Positions 35,759 to 44,530 of a DNA stretch of 64,000 nt are shown here, piece after piece. The notes below the pieces were generated by a model. That model made no database searches. It saw only the letters and a list, made by a program, of their open reading frames with translations, and had not been told where the DNA came from. Position numbers and translations under genes: made by a program. The stretch covers positions 171,767 to 235,766 of the forward strand of contig NZ_JAKCLJ010000006.1 in assembly GCF_021412565.1 (NCBI RefSeq). Direction: 5' to 3'. This DNA is from Shewanella sp. AS1 (GTDB taxonomy: Bacteria; Pseudomonadota; Gammaproteobacteria; Enterobacterales; Shewanellaceae). The first letter of the stretch is position 1. Every line of letters starts with the position of its first letter.

Positions 35759-36955
35759 ATGAAAACACATACCGCGTTTGAATCCATAGCAGTCCTGACT
35801 GCCCAAACTGCCCACCTAGCCGGTGAGGGCGAGTCGCTGGCGGCGCTCAATTTTACCTTGGCCGCCATCGATACTGATGCCGACGCCGACAAAACAGGTG
35901 CTGATAAGAGCATTGCCCGCCGGGTGCAGCTGCTGCCCGATGGCCTGTTTTCGGCCAAAGATGGTCGCCCCTTTGACGTGGACAGCGGCAAGTGGCTGAT
36001 GGATGACCTGGCCTTTGCCATGCTGCAGGCCAACGCTAACGCCCGCGAAAACGATTTCCATTTTGACTATGAACACCAGACCCTCAACGCCGATGACAAT
36101 GGCAAACCCGCCCCTGCAGCAGGCTGGTTTAAGCAGCTGGAGTATGTGCCAGGGCAAGGGGTGTTTGCGCTGAATGTTGACTGGACTGCGCCTGCAGCCC
36201 AGTACATTACCAATAAAGAATACCGCTATACCTCGGCGGTGTTTGCCTACGACACCCAAAGCGGTCGTCCCACCCGTTTACTCCATGTTGCCCTGACCAA
36301 TGACCCGGCGCTCGATGGCATGAAAGCCATTGCCGCACTTAAGGCCGGTCATGGCCGAACTGACTCACCCAACCTGATAGAAGGAAGCCAACCGATGAAT
36401 GAAGCACTCAAACTGTTACTGGGTTTAATTGGTATCGAAACCGAAGGTGACTTAAGCAACGAAGCCGCCTTAAAAGCCGCGACGGATAAAGCTGAAACGG
36501 CCATTGCTGCCTTAAAAACCAAGGCTGATCGCGCAGGCACCCTGGAAACTGAGCTTAACCAGGCAAAAGAAACTGTGACCGCCCTTAAAGCCAAAGAGGG
36601 CAAGGTTGACTTGAGCCAGTATGTGCCCAAGGTCACCTATGACGCCCAGGTGACCGCCTTTGCCGCCCTCAAAGCGGGCAATGACAAAGACTCTGTCACG
36701 CAGTTGCTCAAAGACAACGCCGACAAGGTGTTTGAGTCTGAAACCGATTACCTCAAAAGCTTTGCCGAGCAGCAAGGTGTCGCGGCGCTCAAAGCCATGC
36801 TGGAGGCTCGCCCCTCAATTGCCGCGCTTAAATCCACCCAGACCAATGGCAAAGACAAGCCAGATGGCAACAAGGATGAGCTGAGCGCCGAAGAGTTGGC
36901 CGTGTGTAAAAACATGGGCATCACGGCTGAAGAGTACAAGGCGGCCAAGGCGTAA
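35759..36955 (+). CDS. Head maturation protease with scaffold domain (Mu gpI-like)
   Basis: 398 residues. The N-terminal 200 residues are the Mu I peptidase domain (FHFDYEHQTLNADDNGKPAPAAGWFKQLEY, YRYTSAVFAYD, LTNDPALDGM), which processes the head during maturation. The C-terminal 186 residues are an alanine/lysine-rich coiled-coil scaffold. As in Mu (gene Z), a second start seems to lie inside the gene at 36395. I choose the ATG right after the hairpin; a GTG 21 bases earlier is possible. Confidence 0.88.
   Translation: MKTHTAFESIAVLTAQTAHLAGEGESLAALNFTLAAIDTDADADKTGADKSIARRVQLLPDGLFSAKDGRPFDVDSGKWLMDDLAFAMLQANANARENDFHFDYEHQTLNADDNGKPAPAAGWFKQLEYVPGQGVFALNVDWTAPAAQYITNKEYRYTSAVFAYDTQSGRPTRLLHVALTNDPALDGMKAIAALKAGHGRTDSPNLIEGSQPMNEALKLLLGLIGIETEGDLSNEAALKAATDKAETAIAALKTKADRAGTLETELNQAKETVTALKAKEGKVDLSQYVPKVTYDAQVTAFAALKAGNDKDSVTQLLKDNADKVFESETDYLKSFAEQQGVAALKAMLEARPSIAALKSTQTNGKDKPDGNKDELSAEELAVCKNMGITAEEYKAAKA
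36395..36955 (+). CDS. Internal scaffold protein (Mu gpZ-like, nested in the protease gene)
   Basis: 186 residues in the same frame as the protease. The ATG (MNEALKLLLGLIGIETEG) is preceded by AGAAGGAAG at 36379-36387, a good ribosome site at 7-8 bases. The product is the helical scaffold without the protease, as Mu makes Z from within I. Inferred from position and ribosome site. Confidence 0.6.
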   Translation: MNEALKLLLGLIGIETEGDLSNEAALKAATDKAETAIAALKTKADRAGTLETELNQAKETVTALKAKEGKVDLSQYVPKVTYDAQVTAFAALKAGNDKDSVTQLLKDNADKVFESETDYLKSFAEQQGVAALKAMLEARPSIAALKSTQTNGKDKPDGNKDELSAEELAVCKNMGITAEEYKAAKA

Positions 36956-37024
36956 GCCGGTTTACCCATTCGCGCTGCGCGCCATGGCGAGCAGTTAGTT
37001 AACTTAAGCAAAAGGAGCCTAACC

Positions 37025-37423
37025 ATGGCGTTAACCAAAGACAGAGGCACCCCACAACGTGCCAACGATTTACGCAGCGACCCAGTGGCGGCGGCAACGA
37101 TGATTTATGCCGGTGCGATTGTGATGCTCGATGCATCAGGCAATGCCGTGCCCGGCACTACCGCGACGGGCCTCAGCGCGCGCGGCGTGGCACAGGCGCA
37201 AGTGGACAACAGCGCAGGCAATGCCGGAGATAAAAGCATTACTACTCGTAACGGCTGCCACCGTTTCTTAAACGACGGCACCATCACCCGTGCCGATATC
37301 GGCGCGAGTGCCTATGTGGTGGACGATGAGACAGTGGCCAACAGCGATGGCGGTACCACCCGCAGCGCATTGGGCACCATTGTCGATGTCGAGGCCGTGG
37401 GTGTGTGGGTGGATATCGCCTAA
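37025..37423 (+). CDS. Head decoration-like protein
   Basis: 132 residues, small and beta-rich: AATMIYAGAIVMLDASGNAVPG and ARGVAQAQVDNSAGNAGDK fit capsid decoration / DUF2190-like proteins that sit between protease and major head genes of Mu-like siphophages. AAGGAG ribosome site. Probably stabilises the shell. Confidence 0.72.
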   Translation: MALTKDRGTPQRANDLRSDPVAAATMIYAGAIVMLDASGNAVPGTTATGLSARGVAQAQVDNSAGNAGDKSITTRNGCHRFLNDGTITRADIGASAYVVDDETVANSDGGTTRSALGTIVDVEAVGVWVDIA

Positions 37424-37490
37424 CGCTCGCTGTTGCTCAGCCCAAGCGTAGCGATAACCGATTTTATTATTCATCAGTAAGGAATCAGCA

Positions 37491-38384
37491 ATGATCATTA
37501 ACAAGGCTAATTTATCGTCCCTGTTTGTCGCCATTAAAACGGCGTTTAACAAGGGCTTAAAAGACACAAACCCCCAGTGGCAGAAAGTGGCGACCTTAGT
37601 CCCGTCCACCACAGCCAGCACCACTTACGCCTGGCTGGGCCAGTTCCCGCGTTTACGTGAGTGGATTGGCGATCGCCAGTTAAAGAGCCTGGCAGCCCAT
37701 GCCTACAGCGTGGTCAACAAGAAGTTTGAATCGAGTGTGGCCATCCCCCGTGATGACATCGATGACGACACCTATGGCGTGTTTACCCCGTTGTTTGAAG
37801 AGATGGGCTATGCCGCGGCAACCCACCCGGATGAACTGGTGTACGCCTTGCTGGCAGCAGGCTTTACCACGGCCTGTTATGACGGCCAGAACTTCTTCGA
37901 CACCGACCACCCTGTCGGCAATGAAGATGGCGGCATCACCTCGGTGAGTAACATGCAGGCCGGTGCCGGGGCGCCCTGGTTCCTGCTGGATGTGAACCGT
38001 CCGATTAAGCCGCTTATCTTCCAGCGTCGCCGCGATTACGCCATCAAGGCGATGACCAAAGACGATGATGAAGCGGTGTTTATGCGTGACGAATACCGCT
38101 ACGGCGTCGATGCCCGAGTCAATGCCGGCTTTGGTCTGTGGCAGCTGGCGTTCGGCTCGAAAGCTGTGCTGGATGCGGCCAACTTCAAGGCGGCGCGCAC
38201 GGGGATGAAGAGCCTCAAGTCTGACGAGGGGCGCCCATTGGCGGTGATGCCTAACTTGCTGGTGGTGGGGCCAAGTAACGAGGCGGCTGCCGAAGCCTTG
38301 ATCATGACCCGCACCTTAGATGGCGGTGGTGACAACCCACTGTACAAGACAGTTGAGGTGCTAGTGGTGCCTTGGCTGGATTAA
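37491..38384 (+). CDS. Major head protein (Mu gpT-like)
   Basis: 297 residues. The N-terminus MIINKANLSSLFVAIKTAFNKGL and the stretches TYAWLGQFPRLREWIGDR and VAIPRDDIDDDTYGVF are typical of the Mu gpT major capsid subunit. Length close to Mu T (305). Ribosome site AAGGAA. Confidence 0.94.
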   Translation: MIINKANLSSLFVAIKTAFNKGLKDTNPQWQKVATLVPSTTASTTYAWLGQFPRLREWIGDRQLKSLAAHAYSVVNKKFESSVAIPRDDIDDDTYGVFTPLFEEMGYAAATHPDELVYALLAAGFTTACYDGQNFFDTDHPVGNEDGGITSVSNMQAGAGAPWFLLDVNRPIKPLIFQRRRDYAIKAMTKDDDEAVFMRDEYRYGVDARVNAGFGLWQLAFGSKAVLDAANFKAARTGMKSLKSDEGRPLAVMPNLLVVGPSNEAAAEALIMTRTLDGGGDNPLYKTVEVLVVPWLD

Positions 38385-38476
38385 CCCAGATTAGGATTAT
38401 CAACCTTTCTCTCCCTTGGTGGGTAAGTGTAAGCGAAGTAGCTTACCCACCACTTTTAACTTGGAGCATACATGAA

Positions 38477-38953
38477 ATGGCTAAATTACTTATTACACAG
38501 GCTGTTATCGTTACCTGTTTGGTTCACGCTGGCTATCGCCGAGCGGGTGTGGCGCTGGCTAAGGGTGAAAACCGCTTTGAAGGCAATACCTTCACTGAGG
38601 CTCAGCTGGCACAGCTTTGCAGCGATCCACGCCTTAAAGTGGTGGCGGCAGACGACGCAGCGCCACAAGCAGATCCATCAGCACTATCGCAAGGGGCCCT
38701 GGCATCAGCAGCAGTGGATGGCGGCGTAGACAAAAGCCTTGAAGGTACCATTGCCGGTGTACAAGAGCATGATGGCACGGTTAAGTCGCTCGATGACATG
38801 ACGGTAGCTGAGCTTAAGCAGCTTGCTGAAGACATGGAGATCGAGGGCTTCAAGGGCATGAAGAAAGCCGAATTGGTCGCCGCTATTGGGGCAATCAAGG
38901 TGGAAGTGCCTGCAGATGCTGACAGCGACCTGAAAGACGAAGGGGCTGAGTAA
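38477..38953 (+). CDS. FluMu N-terminal-domain protein with LEM/Rho-N-like tail
   Basis: 158 residues. The N-terminal 55 residues (VTCLVHAGYRRAGVALAKGENRF, FTEAQLAQLCSDPRLKVV) fit the Mu-like FluMu N-terminal family. The C-terminus (LDDMTVAELKQLAEDMEIEGFKGMKKAELVAAI) is a HeH/Rho-N-type helical hairpin. Located after the head gene, so probably in the head-tail connector group. Start set at the ATG where homology-like sequence begins; GGAG lies 10 bases upstream. Confidence 0.78.
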   Translation: MAKLLITQAVIVTCLVHAGYRRAGVALAKGENRFEGNTFTEAQLAQLCSDPRLKVVAADDAAPQADPSALSQGALASAAVDGGVDKSLEGTIAGVQEHDGTVKSLDDMTVAELKQLAEDMEIEGFKGMKKAELVAAIGAIKVEVPADADSDLKDEGAE

Positions 38954-39378
38954 TGCCTTACGCCACGGCTGAGCAGATGATAGCGCGTTTCGGTGAGCAG
39001 GAGTTAATAGCGCTCACCGACCGCGACGGCACAGCGGGTGGTGTGGTGATGACGGTGCTGGACACGGCAATCGCTGATGCCAGCGCCATCATCGACGGCT
39101 ATTTGGCAGGGCGCTACGCCTTGCCTTTGGCCAATCCGCTCCCCGTGCTGGCTCGTTTGTGCTGTGACATGGCGCGCTATGGCCTGTACGACGATGCCGT
39201 CAGTGATGCCGTTGCCAAACGTAATGATGACGCGGTGCGATTCCTGGAGAAGGTGGCTCAGGGCAGCATCACCTTAGGCGTCAGCAGTGAAGGCGCTCAA
39301 GCCGTCCCTCAGGATATGCCCGAGATCCACAGCGCGGGCAGTGTGTTTGCCCGGCCAAGCAGTAAAGGGTTTATCTGA
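38953..39378 (+). CDS. DUF1320 head-tail connector (gp36-like)
   Basis: 141 residues: YATAEQMIARFGEQELIALTDRDG, then IDGYLAGRYALPLANPLPVLARLCCDMARYGLY, the signature of DUF1320 (Mu gp36), a connector/adaptor below the portal. TAATG overlap with its predecessor and one-base overlap with its successor. Confidence 0.9.
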   Translation: MPYATAEQMIARFGEQELIALTDRDGTAGGVVMTVLDTAIADASAIIDGYLAGRYALPLANPLPVLARLCCDMARYGLYDDAVSDAVAKRNDDAVRFLEKVAQGSITLGVSSEGAQAVPQDMPEIHSAGSVFARPSSKGFI

Positions 39379-39800
39379 TGCAGGATATCGTCGCGCTGCT
39401 CAAAGCCAGACTCAATCCTGCAGATGCCCTCTGGGTGGATGTGGATGGTCTGTCGCAGCTGTCTGCGCTGGATGATAAGACCAAGACCCGTCTGCCTAAG
39501 TTGTTTGTGATTGAACTGAGTGAACAGGCGCGTCCCGATGTGCGCGGCAGCGGCCCCTATCTGCAGTCATTGCAGCTGGAGGTGGGGGTGATCTGTGTGA
39601 TGGCCACCATCAATGGCACGCCGGGCAATTTAACCCCGATGCGCGAGCAGGTGCGAGGGCGCCTGTTCGGCTGGTCACCCAGCAATGAACATGAGCCACT
39701 GTCGCTTGCCGGTGGCCGCCTACTAAAACTTGGTGATCGTTATATCGCCTGGCTCGACCGCTTTATGACTGAATACACCGCAGATGCGAATCACCTCTAG
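39378..39800 (+). CDS. gp37-like tail terminator protein
   Basis: 140 residues: LFVIELSEQARPDVRGSGPYLQSLQLEVGVICVM and MREQVRGRLFGWSP fit the phage gp37-like/tail-terminator group that caps the tail tube. The gene order connector - terminator - tail tube supports this. Confidence 0.78.
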   Translation: MQDIVALLKARLNPADALWVDVDGLSQLSALDDKTKTRLPKLFVIELSEQARPDVRGSGPYLQSLQLEVGVICVMATINGTPGNLTPMREQVRGRLFGWSPSNEHEPLSLAGGRLLKLGDRYIAWLDRFMTEYTADANHL

Positions 39801-39832
39801 CTGTCATGCCAGGGGCTGAAAGGAGATAAACC

Positions 39833-40738
39833 ATGGCTCGTAAATTTAGAAAAAAAGCGTTGGTGTTTGCCACCGAATTGACTTACGGCGTCGATGCCAT
39901 TGCGGCGGCTGAGCCTGCCACGGCGGTGTTAGGCCGTGAGGTGAAGATCACCCCAATGGCGGGCGAGAATACTGAGCTTGATTATGATGACGGCAACTTA
40001 GGTAACAGCGCCGAAATTGAAACCGAAACCTATGTCAGCCTGGAATTTGGGGTGGATTGGGCCGGTAGCGGCGTAGCCACCACAGCCCCGGCTTATGCGC
40101 CTTTGCTGGATGCCTGTTTGCGCAAGACAACAGTGGGCGCTTCCAGTGTCGATATGGCTATCGATGAAGCGGGCACAAGCTCGCAGACCTTTTACTTCTA
40201 TTTGGATGGCGCGCTGCATGCCTTAGTGGGCGCACGCGGCAGTTTCAAGCTGGAAGCCAAGGCCAAAGATTTCCCTAAGATCATGTTTACCTTTACCGGC
40301 TTATTTGTGGCGGTCAGTGCCGATGCCATGCCGGTGACTGACTTTAGCGCCTGGAAAACACCGATGAAGGTGGGTGCGGCCAACTCGTCCTGCAGCTTAG
40401 ATGGCAACGCCATAAAGCTTATTAGCTTTGAATATGACCAGGGCAATGAAGTGGTGCACCAAGAGTATGTTGGCCATGAAGAGGTGATCATCACCGATTA
40501 CAAGCCAAGCGGTAAGCTGGTACTGGAGGCCGATACCTTGGGCAACTTTGACCCGTTCGCGGCTAATACGGCAGTGCTGCCATTTAACCTGACCCATGGC
40601 GAGGCCACTAACCAGGTGATCTTTGCCACCAGTCAGCTGCAGCTAGGCCGCCCTGAGTATGGTGAGCAAGATGGCACTTTGACCTATGAGATCCCTGTGC
40701 GTCCACTGGGTAATGGCGATCTTCTTACCACCCAATAA
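39833..40738 (+). CDS. Tail tube protein (siphovirus type)
   Basis: 301 residues. ARKFRKKALVFATELTYGVD and the later Ig-like region (SFEYDQGNEVVHQEYVG) fit major tail-tube proteins of transposable siphophages. No tail-sheath gene is present anywhere in the prophage, so the tail is non-contractile, unlike Mu. AAGGAG ribosome site. Confidence 0.85.
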   Translation: MARKFRKKALVFATELTYGVDAIAAAEPATAVLGREVKITPMAGENTELDYDDGNLGNSAEIETETYVSLEFGVDWAGSGVATTAPAYAPLLDACLRKTTVGASSVDMAIDEAGTSSQTFYFYLDGALHALVGARGSFKLEAKAKDFPKIMFTFTGLFVAVSADAMPVTDFSAWKTPMKVGAANSSCSLDGNAIKLISFEYDQGNEVVHQEYVGHEEVIITDYKPSGKLVLEADTLGNFDPFAANTAVLPFNLTHGEATNQVIFATSQLQLGRPEYGEQDGTLTYEIPVRPLGNGDLLTTQ

Positions 40739-40770
40739 CCCATTTCGCTCAATATAGTTAAGGAAAAATA

Positions 40771-41109
40771 ATGACTAACGCATTTGTGTTTAGCCCAGAA
40801 CGTCAGGTAAAGCAGTGGCCCGCCACCATTAAAGTGGCGGCCGATGGTGGCAAAGTCACTGAACTTGAGATTTATCTCGATCTCAATTTACTGCCCACAG
40901 ACAAGTACATGGACAAGTTAAGTGAGGGTAATAAAGCCCTGTTTGACGCTATTTTAACGGGCTTTAGCGGCATTAATGCCACTGATGGTTCACCACTGGC
41001 AGACACTGAAGAGAACCGTGCGGCGTTATATCAGCACGCGCCTTTTACCGATGCGCTGCTGCATGCTTACCGCGCGGCCAATACCGGCGAGGCGGCAAGA
41101 AAAAACTGA
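40771..41109 (+). CDS. Tail assembly chaperone (lambda gpG-like)
   Basis: 112 residues, TNAFVFSPERQVKQWPATIKV ... ALLHAYRAANTGEAARKN. It follows the tail tube and precedes the tape measure at some distance, as lambda G does. The last codons carry a slippery heptamer at which ribosomes can move to the -1 frame and add the product of the next reading frame. In tailed phages this pair keeps the tape measure soluble during tail assembly. Confidence 0.85.
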   Translation: MTNAFVFSPERQVKQWPATIKVAADGGKVTELEIYLDLNLLPTDKYMDKLSEGNKALFDAILTGFSGINATDGSPLADTEENRAALYQHAPFTDALLHAYRAANTGEAARKN

Positions 41110-41143
41110 TAGACGGTGTGCGCGAGCTGTATTTGCGCACACC
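41100..41143 (+). other. Programmed -1 frameshift signal
   Basis: Slippery heptamer A AAA AAC (41100-41106) in the correct zero-frame phase (AGA AAA AAC TGA), an 8-base spacer, then a perfect 9-bp stem GGTGTGCGC (41115-41123) / GCGCACACC (41135-41143) with an 11-base loop. The -1 frame is open through to the stop at 41447. Confidence 0.88.
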
Positions 41144-41447
41144 CACCTCAAAAGCCGAGCAGCGCCAGTTAGATAAGGAGCTGCAGCTGCTGGGGATTGA
41201 GGACAAGGCCCCCGAAGAGGATGCGCCGATTGTGTTTTGGGATGAACATGAGGCGGCGCTGAACTGGTGGTGGCAGGTGCAGGATCTGCTGCGGTATAAC
41301 GAGTGCGTCTGTATGGGGCTCGATGTGCTGGCGGTCAAGGCTGACAGTGAGTTAAGTGGCCGCGAGGTGTCGGTGGAGGATTATCAGAAGCTCAGGCTCA
41401 TCGCCCATACGGTGACCGAGCTGTTTAATGACAAGCTTACGACTTAG
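41118..41447 (+). CDS. Tail chaperone extension (lambda gpT-like, made by -1 frameshift)
   Basis: The frame is open from upstream of the slippery site. After the shift, translation runs from CTG at 41106, adding 113 residues to the 112-residue chaperone for a fusion of about 225. A GTG at 41118 would give a 109-residue free product, but it lies in the stimulatory hairpin and lacks a ribosome site. Contains EAALNWWWQVQDLLRYNECVC, like the DUF1799-type partners of this position. Confidence 0.8.
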   Translation: MRELYLRTPTSKAEQRQLDKELQLLGIEDKAPEEDAPIVFWDEHEAALNWWWQVQDLLRYNECVCMGLDVLAVKADSELSGREVSVEDYQKLRLIAHTVTELFNDKLTT

Positions 41448-41535
41448 GCAGTAACCACCACAGCACCAGTTTGGCGAATAAGTGGCAAGCAAATGCCACA
41501 CACACTACAAAGCCTAATAGCAGTACCAGATTCAT
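41437..41535 (-). CDS. Tiny hydrophobic membrane peptide on the opposite strand
   Basis: 32 residues, MNLVLLLGFVVCVAFACHLF then AKLVLWWLLPKS. Almost entirely one transmembrane helix. GGAG stands five bases before the ATG. It fills the gap between the chaperone and the tape-measure gene and overlaps the chaperone 3' end by 11 bases. It is the only supported minus-strand frame in the structural region. Could be a lysogenic small protein or a coincidence of AT/GT-rich DNA. Confidence 0.45.
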   Translation of the reverse strand: MNLVLLLGFVVCVAFACHLFAKLVLWWLLPKS

Positions 41536-41565
41536 ATTTGCTCCACACTTGTTAGCCAAAAAGGT

Positions 41566-44466
41566 ATGAGGATGAATGATTTAAAAGTAGCACTGACCTT
41601 AAGTGCCGATGGCAAACAACTGATCGCCACTGTCAACAATACTAAAACGGTAGTCTCTAATCTTAATACTAAGCTGGGCCAAACGAAAGGTGCCAGCAAT
41701 CAAGCTTCTCAGGGCTTAAGTCAGCTCGACCGTCAATCGGCCGCCACGGCCAAGTCAATTAAACATATGAGCCACATGGCGCTGAGCGCCTTTGCTGGCT
41801 TGTCAGCCATCAATTTAGGTCAGAAAGTTACCCAGGACTTAGCCGCCTTTCAGGATGTGCGTACCCGGTTGCAGAGTTTATCGGGTACCACGGCCGCCTA
41901 TGCCAATAATGAAAAGTATCTGCTGCAGCTGACCCGTGAGCACCATAAAGAGCTTATTCCGCTGGCGGATAACTATGCGGCCATGCTCAATCTGGTGGAC
42001 TCTGGCTTGTTAACTCAAAGCCAGTCACGTGCGATTTTAGAGGGCATGAGTAACGCCCAGTCAGCCTTAGGTGCCAGCTCGGTGCAGCTGGGCCAGTCCA
42101 TGTATGGTCTGTCGCAGGCGTTAGCCTCGCCCATAGTGCGCGCCGAAGAGCTGAACCAGTTGGTTGAGCCCATGCCAGGTTTGCTTAATAAGATGGACAG
42201 AGCCGCTGGACTCAGTGCCGGTGGCTTTAGGCGTATGGTGCTTGAAGGTAAGGTGACCTCCGAGTTTTTGCGCAACAACCTGATTAAAGCGTTGCAGGAG
42301 TACGAGGGTGCAGCAGCGGCGACCGCTGCCAACATCAGTGCTCAGACCCGCGACATGAAAAACGCCTATCAGCAATTGTTGGTCGCCTTTGAAAGCCCGA
42401 TTAATGACAGTTTAACCCCGGTTTTATCGGCTGTTACCGATGGCTTAACCTGGGCGACGGATAATGCCAATACGCTGCAGCAAGTGTTTGGTGGAGTCGT
42501 GGTAGTGGCATTGACTCGTGCGACTCAAGCGGGGGCGCTGCATGCAGCGAGCTTAGTTAAAAATGCCTATGCGGCGGCAGCGACTCGCATGGCGACTATT
42601 GCAGCAGCAGAGGCAGAGGTGCAACGGGCTAAAGTGCAGCGTGCGGCTGCGTTGACATCGGGACAAGCTGTAGCTGCTGAAGCCAGATTAACCGCTGCCC
42701 GAGAAGCACAGACGATTGCAACCAAGCAGGCGACTTCGGCTACGCGAGCATTTGGTGCAGTGACTGCATTGGTCGGTGGCCCTGTAGGTTTTGCCCTGAT
42801 GGCGGCATCGGGTATTGCTTATTTAGCCTATGAGGCATCTTCTGCTGAAAAGCCAATCGCAGGTTTAACGAGTGAAGTTGAAAAGCTTAATAGCAAACTT
42901 AACTCAATGAATGATGCTCAACGTGGTATCGAACTCAGTAAACTATCGACAAAAATGAATGAGTATCGGCAGAAGATGATCGATGCTCAGGCTGAAATAG
43001 ATAGCTTAATAGCGAAAGGCTTTACTGGCTCAGATACTGCAGTCATGTTTAGTGTTAAGCGTATTGAGGAACTTGAGGCATATATTGGTAGCCTAGAGGC
43101 AAAGCTTAACGATGCGAGTGAAGCGCAGCAGAAGCTGTTTAATGTGGGATTGCCTGAGTTAACGAACTCTCCGGGGGATTCATCCAGTACGTCCACAATT
43201 GACAAGCAACAGCAGCAGCTACTGGATAATCTTACCAAGCAAAAGGCCCTCTATGGCGAGGTGAGCGAAGCGGCCAAGGTGCGCTATGAGATAGAGCATG
43301 GTGCGTTAAAAGACCTCGACCCTGTGGTCAATGCCAAGATTTTACAGACGGCCAAAGAGATCGATGCCGCCAAGGCCAGTGCCGATGCGACTAAGGCTGC
43401 CAAAGATGCCGCTAAAGAACAGGCAAAAGAGCTGAAAGCCTTGCTGGCCGTGCTCGATCCTGTCGGCAGCGCCGCCGATGAAATGGCGGCCAAAGAGCAA
43501 TTGCTAAAAACCTATTTTGAAAAGGCTAACGTGCCGCTGGAGCGGCGTAAGCAGCTGCTGGCTGCACTGAAGAGCGAATATACTAAGCCCTCTGAGTTCG
43601 ACAATTTGCGCGGTAAGCTGGATCCGGCCTATACCGAGCAGCAAAATCACACTGAAAACTTGGGGATCCTCAATGCCGAACTGGCGGCCACCCCTGAGAC
43701 TGAGGCGCTAAAGCGTAACCAGATTAATCTGCTGATCGAGGCTGAACAAAAGCGTCACGCAGAGGCGATGAAAGGCATTAATGGCGATGTGGCCATGGAC
43801 TTTGATCAGCTATGGGAAAACAGTGTCGATCGCTTCTCTGCTGGTATTGGCCAAGTGACTGCCGATGCCATGTTTGAAGCCAAAAATTTTGGTGAGGGCA
43901 CTAAGGAATTGTTGCGGGGCGTGAGCAAAGAGGCGATTAAGCTGCTGGTTGAATGGGGTGTTCAGCGAGCGTTAGCAGCCGCTAAAGATATGGCGCTAAC
44001 TAAGACACAAGGGATCGCGACCAAGGCAGAAGCCGCCTCGACAGGAACCGCTGTAGCGACATCGATGGCACCCGCTGCAGCCACCTCGGCAATGGCCTCA
44101 TGGGGTAGCAGTGCCGTGGTCGGTATGGCGGCGATGATGGCGGGGATCGCCTTGTTGCCAAGCATTATCGGTCAATTCCACGGCGGCGGCACCATCCCCA
44201 GGGAGGGGACTTATCTGCTCGATGGCGGCGAAACCGTGTACACCCGCAAGCAGCAACAAACCCTGATGAATGCCATGAGTGCCAGCGCCAATGGCGGTGG
44301 TGGTCGCAAGCAGCTGAGCATCGAGCAGCACAACACCATAGTGGTGAGCAATGAGGCGCAAGCCGACAGCTTAGCCGACGTATTACCACAGCTGGTGGCC
44401 ATGACCAAAAGCGCGGTGGTGGAGGATCTTAATAATCGTGGTGATGTGTGGCAGGCGAGTCGGTAG
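41566..44466 (+). CDS. Tail tape-measure protein
   Basis: 966 residues that set tail length and pass into the host membrane on injection. Seen: an N-terminal tape-measure domain (about 70-280, QKVTQDLAAFQDVRTRLQSLSG), a hydrophobic region (about 310-335 and 395-420), long coiled coils (about 425-720) and a second hydrophobic, glycine/alanine-rich stretch (about 790-880). The stretch 42780-43210 is more AT-rich than its surroundings, suggesting mosaic exchange. An ATG two codons downstream is an alternative start. Confidence 0.92.
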   Translation: MRMNDLKVALTLSADGKQLIATVNNTKTVVSNLNTKLGQTKGASNQASQGLSQLDRQSAATAKSIKHMSHMALSAFAGLSAINLGQKVTQDLAAFQDVRTRLQSLSGTTAAYANNEKYLLQLTREHHKELIPLADNYAAMLNLVDSGLLTQSQSRAILEGMSNAQSALGASSVQLGQSMYGLSQALASPIVRAEELNQLVEPMPGLLNKMDRAAGLSAGGFRRMVLEGKVTSEFLRNNLIKALQEYEGAAAATAANISAQTRDMKNAYQQLLVAFESPINDSLTPVLSAVTDGLTWATDNANTLQQVFGGVVVVALTRATQAGALHAASLVKNAYAAAATRMATIAAAEAEVQRAKVQRAAALTSGQAVAAEARLTAAREAQTIATKQATSATRAFGAVTALVGGPVGFALMAASGIAYLAYEASSAEKPIAGLTSEVEKLNSKLNSMNDAQRGIELSKLSTKMNEYRQKMIDAQAEIDSLIAKGFTGSDTAVMFSVKRIEELEAYIGSLEAKLNDASEAQQKLFNVGLPELTNSPGDSSSTSTIDKQQQQLLDNLTKQKALYGEVSEAAKVRYEIEHGALKDLDPVVNAKILQTAKEIDAAKASADATKAAKDAAKEQAKELKALLAVLDPVGSAADEMAAKEQLLKTYFEKANVPLERRKQLLAALKSEYTKPSEFDNLRGKLDPAYTEQQNHTENLGILNAELAATPETEALKRNQINLLIEAEQKRHAEAMKGINGDVAMDFDQLWENSVDRFSAGIGQVTADAMFEAKNFGEGTKELLRGVSKEAIKLLVEWGVQRALAAAKDMALTKTQGIATKAEAASTGTAVATSMAPAAATSAMASWGSSAVVGMAAMMAGIALLPSIIGQFHGGGTIPREGTYLLDGGETVYTRKQQQTLMNAMSASANGGGGRKQLSIEQHNTIVVSNEAQADSLADVLPQLVAMTKSAVVEDLNNRGDVWQASR

Positions 44467-44530
44467 TATTTGCGCTCAGCAGCGAGCCGCGTTATTACTA
44501 TTGGTCAATTAATTACTATGAGGTTGGCTA

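Noticed and set aside
38472..38729. 85-codon frame with a good ribosome site overlapping the FluMu-domain gene
   Set aside because: The ribosome site fits its ATG slightly better, but the alternative frame has the family-like sequence and continues in phase to the next gene; this one is Trp/Arg/His-rich and looks like a shadow.
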